From NCBI RefSeq assembly GCF_001640025.1, contig NC_031674.1, positions 1,612,001-1,676,000 on the forward strand: 64,000 nt of DNA, given 5' to 3'. Shown one piece after another: positions 60,570 to 64,000 of this stretch; positions within the stretch are counted from its first letter, which is position 1; each line of letters starts with the position of its first letter. The stretch is from Sugiyamaella lignohabitans (Eukaryota; Ascomycota; Dipodascomycetes; Dipodascales; Trichomonascaceae). The translations under genes were made by a program, and so were the position numbers. The notes under the pieces were generated by a model. It saw only the letters and a program-made list of their open reading frames with translations. It was not told the DNA's origin and searched no databases.

Positions 60570-60669
60570 AGCCCTACGTGGGGGTCGAACCCACAACCTT
60601 GTGATGACTTTTATCTTGATGAATCAAGTTATTAAGAGTCACACGCTCTACCGATTGAGCTAGCAAGGC
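60570..60669 (-). tRNA. tRNA-Lys (CUU) with a 27-nt intron
   Basis: The minus strand folds as a full cloverleaf: acceptor GCCTTGC with GTAGGGC, D arm TAGCTCAATCGGTAGAGC, anticodon stem TGTGA with TCACA, and T arm GTGGGTTCGACCCCCAC. The anticodon CTT sits in loop CTCTTAA. A 27-nt intron follows position 37, and both GGTTCGA and the D-arm box A are intact. Confidence 0.93.
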
Positions 60670-61216
60670 CACTTGTTGTTGAACTTTGTTTTTATAATCA
60701 CTCAAGTCTTTTTCGCTATTTTGTACCTTCTGTGTTATATCTCTTTTCCCCCATATTTTTATCCTCGATATTCTTGGGGACTCTTTAGTCTATTGTCTGT
60801 TCATTATTATGTATTACTTTGCTGTTTTAGGCGGGCTCTAGCAGGTGCGTGTATCACCGCTTATCGGTATGCAATATAGAAATCATATACTGAAAAAGCG
60901 AACACGTGTTTTCAGTCCAATATTATACGCTGTTTCCGAATCCAATCTAAACTCAAATATAATCATCCATCCCTATCAAGAAGACTACAGTGTTATTCAT
61001 ACGAGCGCACGCTTTTCACTCTGTGCGCTGGCAGCTTTTTTGAACATGTTTGCTAGGAGTTGCAAAGATAGTCCCATCGATGTTTTCAAAAAAACAAAAT
61101 CCAAACTATGAGAAATAATGAAAATAAGAAAGTTTTATTGAAAACCTCTTTAATAGAAGAAATAAAGAACAAACACAAAAAGAAATCAGCTCTGTCTAGA
61201 GCTGCCAAAAAAGGTA
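60670..61216. other. Spacer between the two tRNA genes
   Basis: Gene-free AT-rich spacer. A short open frame here has no family resemblance. Confidence 0.5.
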
Positions 61217-61287
61217 TGACCACTGCGGGAATCGAACCCGCGGCGACAGATTGGAAGTCTATCATGTTACCACTACACCAAGAGGCC
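61217..61287 (-). tRNA. tRNA-Gly (UCC)
   Basis: 71 nt on the minus strand, no intron. D arm TGGTGTAGTGGTAACA, anticodon loop CTTCCAA with anticodon TCC, T arm GCGGGTTCGATTCCCGC, discriminator A. The acceptor stem GGCCTCT with AGTGGTC has one T-T mismatch and one G-T pair. Confidence 0.9.
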
Positions 61288-61934
61288 CGCTCTTGTTATC
61301 CTTTTGAATACGAAAATGATAACCTCAACACTCATCCGTATTATTGCGTGATCTTAAGGCCCCAACATAGCCCAGTATCACCAGAAAAACCCACTAACAC
61401 ACCCTCGAGCCAAATTTATCAACTAAATCACAGTAGTACCATTCAGAAGTGCGCTTTTAATCAAAAATCACACGATGGTCTAGCTTTTTGACGAAATAGG
61501 CACTCTTGTGCAACTGGTTCGCTTCAAAATTATTGCACCACCACCTGTGATCGAAATATGTTATATTTGCGGAAATATGTCTTTATTTTTCGATAAATGT
61601 TTTTTTTTTTTCATTTCCATTCTCTTATTTTATTTTAATGTTAGACGAATGCAGACATTTTCAAGAATATTCCACTCCCAAAAAACTTAAACCGAAACTT
61701 AGGAATACTAAAGAGGAACAAGATAAATGGAAATGAGAAAGAACTTAAACTTATACCGCTTACCCGCCAGAACAAAATTGAGTGAGAATTCATCCCTATC
61801 TACATATGAGATGAGTAGAGCCGGTTTCGTTTTCTGTTACAAAACGGTTTATAACCCTGTAGCTGAACCGTTTTCCCGGTACTCGTCGAAATATCACAAA
61901 TTTTTCTTGATATACTAAATGGGAATTCAGAGGA

Positions 61935-63445
61935 ATCATATATTTTGAAATCTAAAATAGCCATAGCAAGCCTGCAATCAGCTAATAAGAAAGTAGTCAT
62001 CTTGGTTATACATAAACTATGCGACTCAAAATTGCCTGAATCATATAGTAGATAACTTAAAACATGATTTAGCGATTGATATGTTCAGCTTTCGTTCTTT
62101 GCCGTTTGCCCTCTATGAACCAAAAGAGCACATGTTTCCGGACAGCTAGCAGTTGGAAACGATCAGCTGGGGACCCTACTTAGAGATATTAGTCGAGGTT
62201 TTCATTCTGGGCAGTTTATTGAGTGATCCTCATACTGTTGCCTGGGATTACTGATATCAAAGGTGTGAGTATACTAGCGTTACCCGGCTTTCGAGTCCAT
62301 TCTGCTTCCCAATAAGGAAGAATTCAACTTTCGATCACTGACATTTGTGATTTGCCCTCTATGACCCATAAGACCACATGTTTACGGATATCTGCCATTT
62401 GAACATAATCAGCTAGAGAGACCCTACTTCGATACATGAGTCGATATGTCCATTCTGGACACTTTATTGAGTGATCCTATTCATACTGTGGCCAGGAATT
62501 ACTGATATCAAAAGTGTGAGGTTTACCGGTGTTACCCGGTTTCTGTCCCGATTCTTTCTTCCTAACTAGGAAGAATTCAACCTTCAATCAACGACATTGC
62601 CCTCTATAAACCAGCACATGTTTCCAGACAGCTACAAGCTGAACACAGTCAGCTGGAGACCCTACTTCGATATATTAGTCGAGATGTCCATCCTGGAAAC
62701 CAATGCGACTTCTGCTTTCATTATTACCGAGCTTTCAGCTACTGAATTTGTAATCCGGGTAACCCCTCAATTTTACATTTGGGAAATTTTATATTTATTT
62801 TTTTATTCAAAATTTTATTTATTTTAATTTTCCTTGCTCAGCGAAATTCAGCGATCTGTTAAGAACTATCGAAATTCTGATACCAAAGGAAATACTGATT
62901 GAATTCGACCATCTGGAGATATGAGTCGGGCAAGCCGATGTCGAGTCAACTGCATCCATGCCAAATCCTCTGCACGATCAGGTATATAGTCAATGTCGAA
63001 TCATCTACATCCATGCCAGATCCTCTGCACGATCAGATATTAGTCGGGGAAGAACATGTCGAGTCATCTACATCCATGTCAGATCCTCTGCATGGAAGCC
63101 AGAATCAGGACAGATACCGGGTAACAGCGGTATAAAACTCACACTTTTGATATCAGTAATTCCCGGCGACAGCATGAGTTGGATCAATCAATAAAGTGTC
63201 CAGGATGGACATCTCGACTAATATCTCAAAGTAGGGTCACCAGCTGACCGTGTTCATCTTGTAGCTGTCCGGAAGCATGTGCTGGTTCATAGAGTGCCAA
63301 TGGCAGAGGGTCAAGAGCTGAGCATAATCAATCGCTAAATCATGTTTTAAGTTATCTATAATATATAAATCAGACAATGTTATGTCGCATCATTTATGTA
63401 TAACCGGGATGACCACTCTCTTAATACTTAATTGCAGTCAGATTG
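61935..63445. repeat. Complex AT-rich repeat, copy 2 (large inverted repeat)
   Basis: The left arm (61,960-62,700) has an end block (GATTTAGCGATTGATATGTTC). About 2.5 tandem ~240-bp units follow, each with TTTGCCCTCTATGA, GGAC near TTTCCGGACAGCTA, CCTACTTCGA-ATATTAGTCG and GTTACCCGG. The core is AT-rich (62,750-62,890), followed by three ~50-bp units with CATCCATGCCAGATCCTCTG (62,938-63,090). The right arm (63,095-63,435) is the reverse complement of one unit plus the end block. No ORF resembling a transposase or polymerase is present. Confidence 0.87.
62787..62797 (+). other. ARS consensus match in the repeat core
   Basis: TTTTATATTTA fits the budding-yeast WTTTAYRTTTW consensus exactly, in T-rich surroundings. 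Such matches are common in AT-rich DNA, and copy 1 does not keep it, so this is weak. Confidence 0.25.
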
Positions 63446-63889
63446 TCATGGGTCACTCACTTCGCTAACGGCTTCATGATTTTATGGGTGAAGCTTTGTT
63501 GAACTCATCAGTCTATGCTTTATGTTTCCGGCTCATGATATCCAGCACTGTGTTCTGTATATGAATGAGCATATCTGAGTAGCCGTCATACATTTTGTCC
63601 TGCTGTTAAACCCATGCAGTCGACTCGGAATATTAGACGGTGAGAGATATAGAATTAGATAATCACTATTTCATTATTCTCCAGTCGTACTTTATTACAC
63701 CAGAGACTTTTAGGCTGATGTGTTTTAGCTCTTCTCCTTGCAAAACTTCCACATTCCTATGGCTTTTCTCCGGTCACGTGCTGCTTATGGCGTATTGCAT
63801 CAAACTAATCAGAAGCCGATCTGTTTATCTTATCTTCGATGTCGATAAAGCGTATAAAGAGTCAGCACTTGAAAGCGTTCTTTTCAACC
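63446..63889. other. Upstream region of the HAD-family gene
   Basis: Gene-free; contains the CACGTG box listed separately. Confidence 0.5.
63775..63780. promoter_or_regulatory. CACGTG E-box upstream of the HAD-family gene
   Basis: Palindromic CACGTG about 110 bp before the start codon, a binding site for bHLH factors such as Cbf1 or Pho4. Relevance is inferred from position only. Confidence 0.4.
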
Positions 63890-64000
63890 ATGTCTCCAAT
63901 TCAAGCTCCCAGAAGGGCTATTTTGAATCCTAGTGGCTCGTCAAATGGCACCAAGGAAATCCCAATCAAGGCCGTTATATTCGATATGGACGGTACACTT
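63890..64000 (+). CDS. HAD-superfamily hydrolase, 3' partial
   Basis: The first 37 codons of a gene cut by the window edge. After a 26-residue Ser/Pro-rich leader the sequence reads IKAVIFDMDGTL, the haloacid-dehalogenase motif I (DxDGT) with nucleophile and acid aspartates at about 32 and 34. Members include sugar-phosphate and nucleotide phosphatases; the substrate cannot be told from this part. The ATG at 63890 (context AACCATG) is the first in frame. Confidence 0.85.
   Translation, partial: MSPIQAPRRAILNPSGSSNGTKEIPIKAVIFDMDGTL

Overview
The window is nuclear DNA from a budding-yeast-type fungus (Saccharomycotina), probably an early-branching, Yarrowia/Trichomonascaceae/Dipodascaceae-like lineage; I cannot name the species. 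Pointers are genes with clear yeast counterparts (LEU5, DPB4, UGO1, NCA2, NCE102, YIF1, SWD2, BUD16) beside genes lost from baker's yeast (peroxisomal urate oxidase, a SIRT5-type sirtuin, a Con7-like zinc finger). Seven short introns have GTRNGT-type donors and a CTAAC branch site only 7-14 nt from the acceptor. CTG falls at conserved leucines in DPB4 and LEU5, so the standard code is used.

Layout. 1-9.1 kb: NDK (5' partial), urate oxidase, LEU5, TCD1/2-like dehydratase and a Con7-like factor. 9.1-22.7 kb: a 13.6-kb gene desert whose left half is GC-rich and full of repeats, and whose right half is AT-rich with a degenerate ~152-bp tandem array and a 107-bp tandem array. 22.7-44.8 kb: a dense run of LSB1/PIN3-like, SWD2, BUD16, a DNAJC17-type J-protein, YIF1, DPB4, an EMP70 nonaspanin, an aldo/keto reductase, a sirtuin, UGO1 and a 906-aa coiled-coil protein. 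45.0-46.1 and 61.9-63.4 kb: two copies of an AT-rich complex repeat, the second arranged as a large inverted repeat. 46.7-60.1 kb: NCA2, NCE102, MDG1/CRP1 and TMEM115. 60.5-61.3 kb: tRNA-Lys(CUU) with an intron and tRNA-Gly(UCC). The right edge holds the start of a HAD-family hydrolase.

The most striking content is a GC-rich palindromic element family with about 55 half-copies in 64 kb. A complete copy is 136-142 bp. Its ends are inverted repeats of about 33 bp, each carrying a hairpin, and two different inner arms (called A and B here) give it polarity. The stems vary between copies with compensating changes on both sides. Copies sit just downstream of most stop codons (14 of 20 genes within about 105 bp), and two lie inside introns (YIF1, DPB4). 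I do not recognise the family. It could be a non-autonomous mobile element, a structured 3'-UTR or termination module, or both.

The genes are ordinary housekeeping functions: mitochondria (LEU5, UGO1, NCA2, TCD), Golgi and endomembranes (YIF1, EMP70, TMEM115), plasma membrane and actin (NCE102, LSB1), chromatin and replication (SWD2, DPB4) and metabolism (urate oxidase, BUD16, NDK, AKR). No operon-like grouping is expected or seen. Several pairs are convergent with a GC element between them, such as NDK/urate oxidase, LEU5/TCD and DNAJC17/YIF1.
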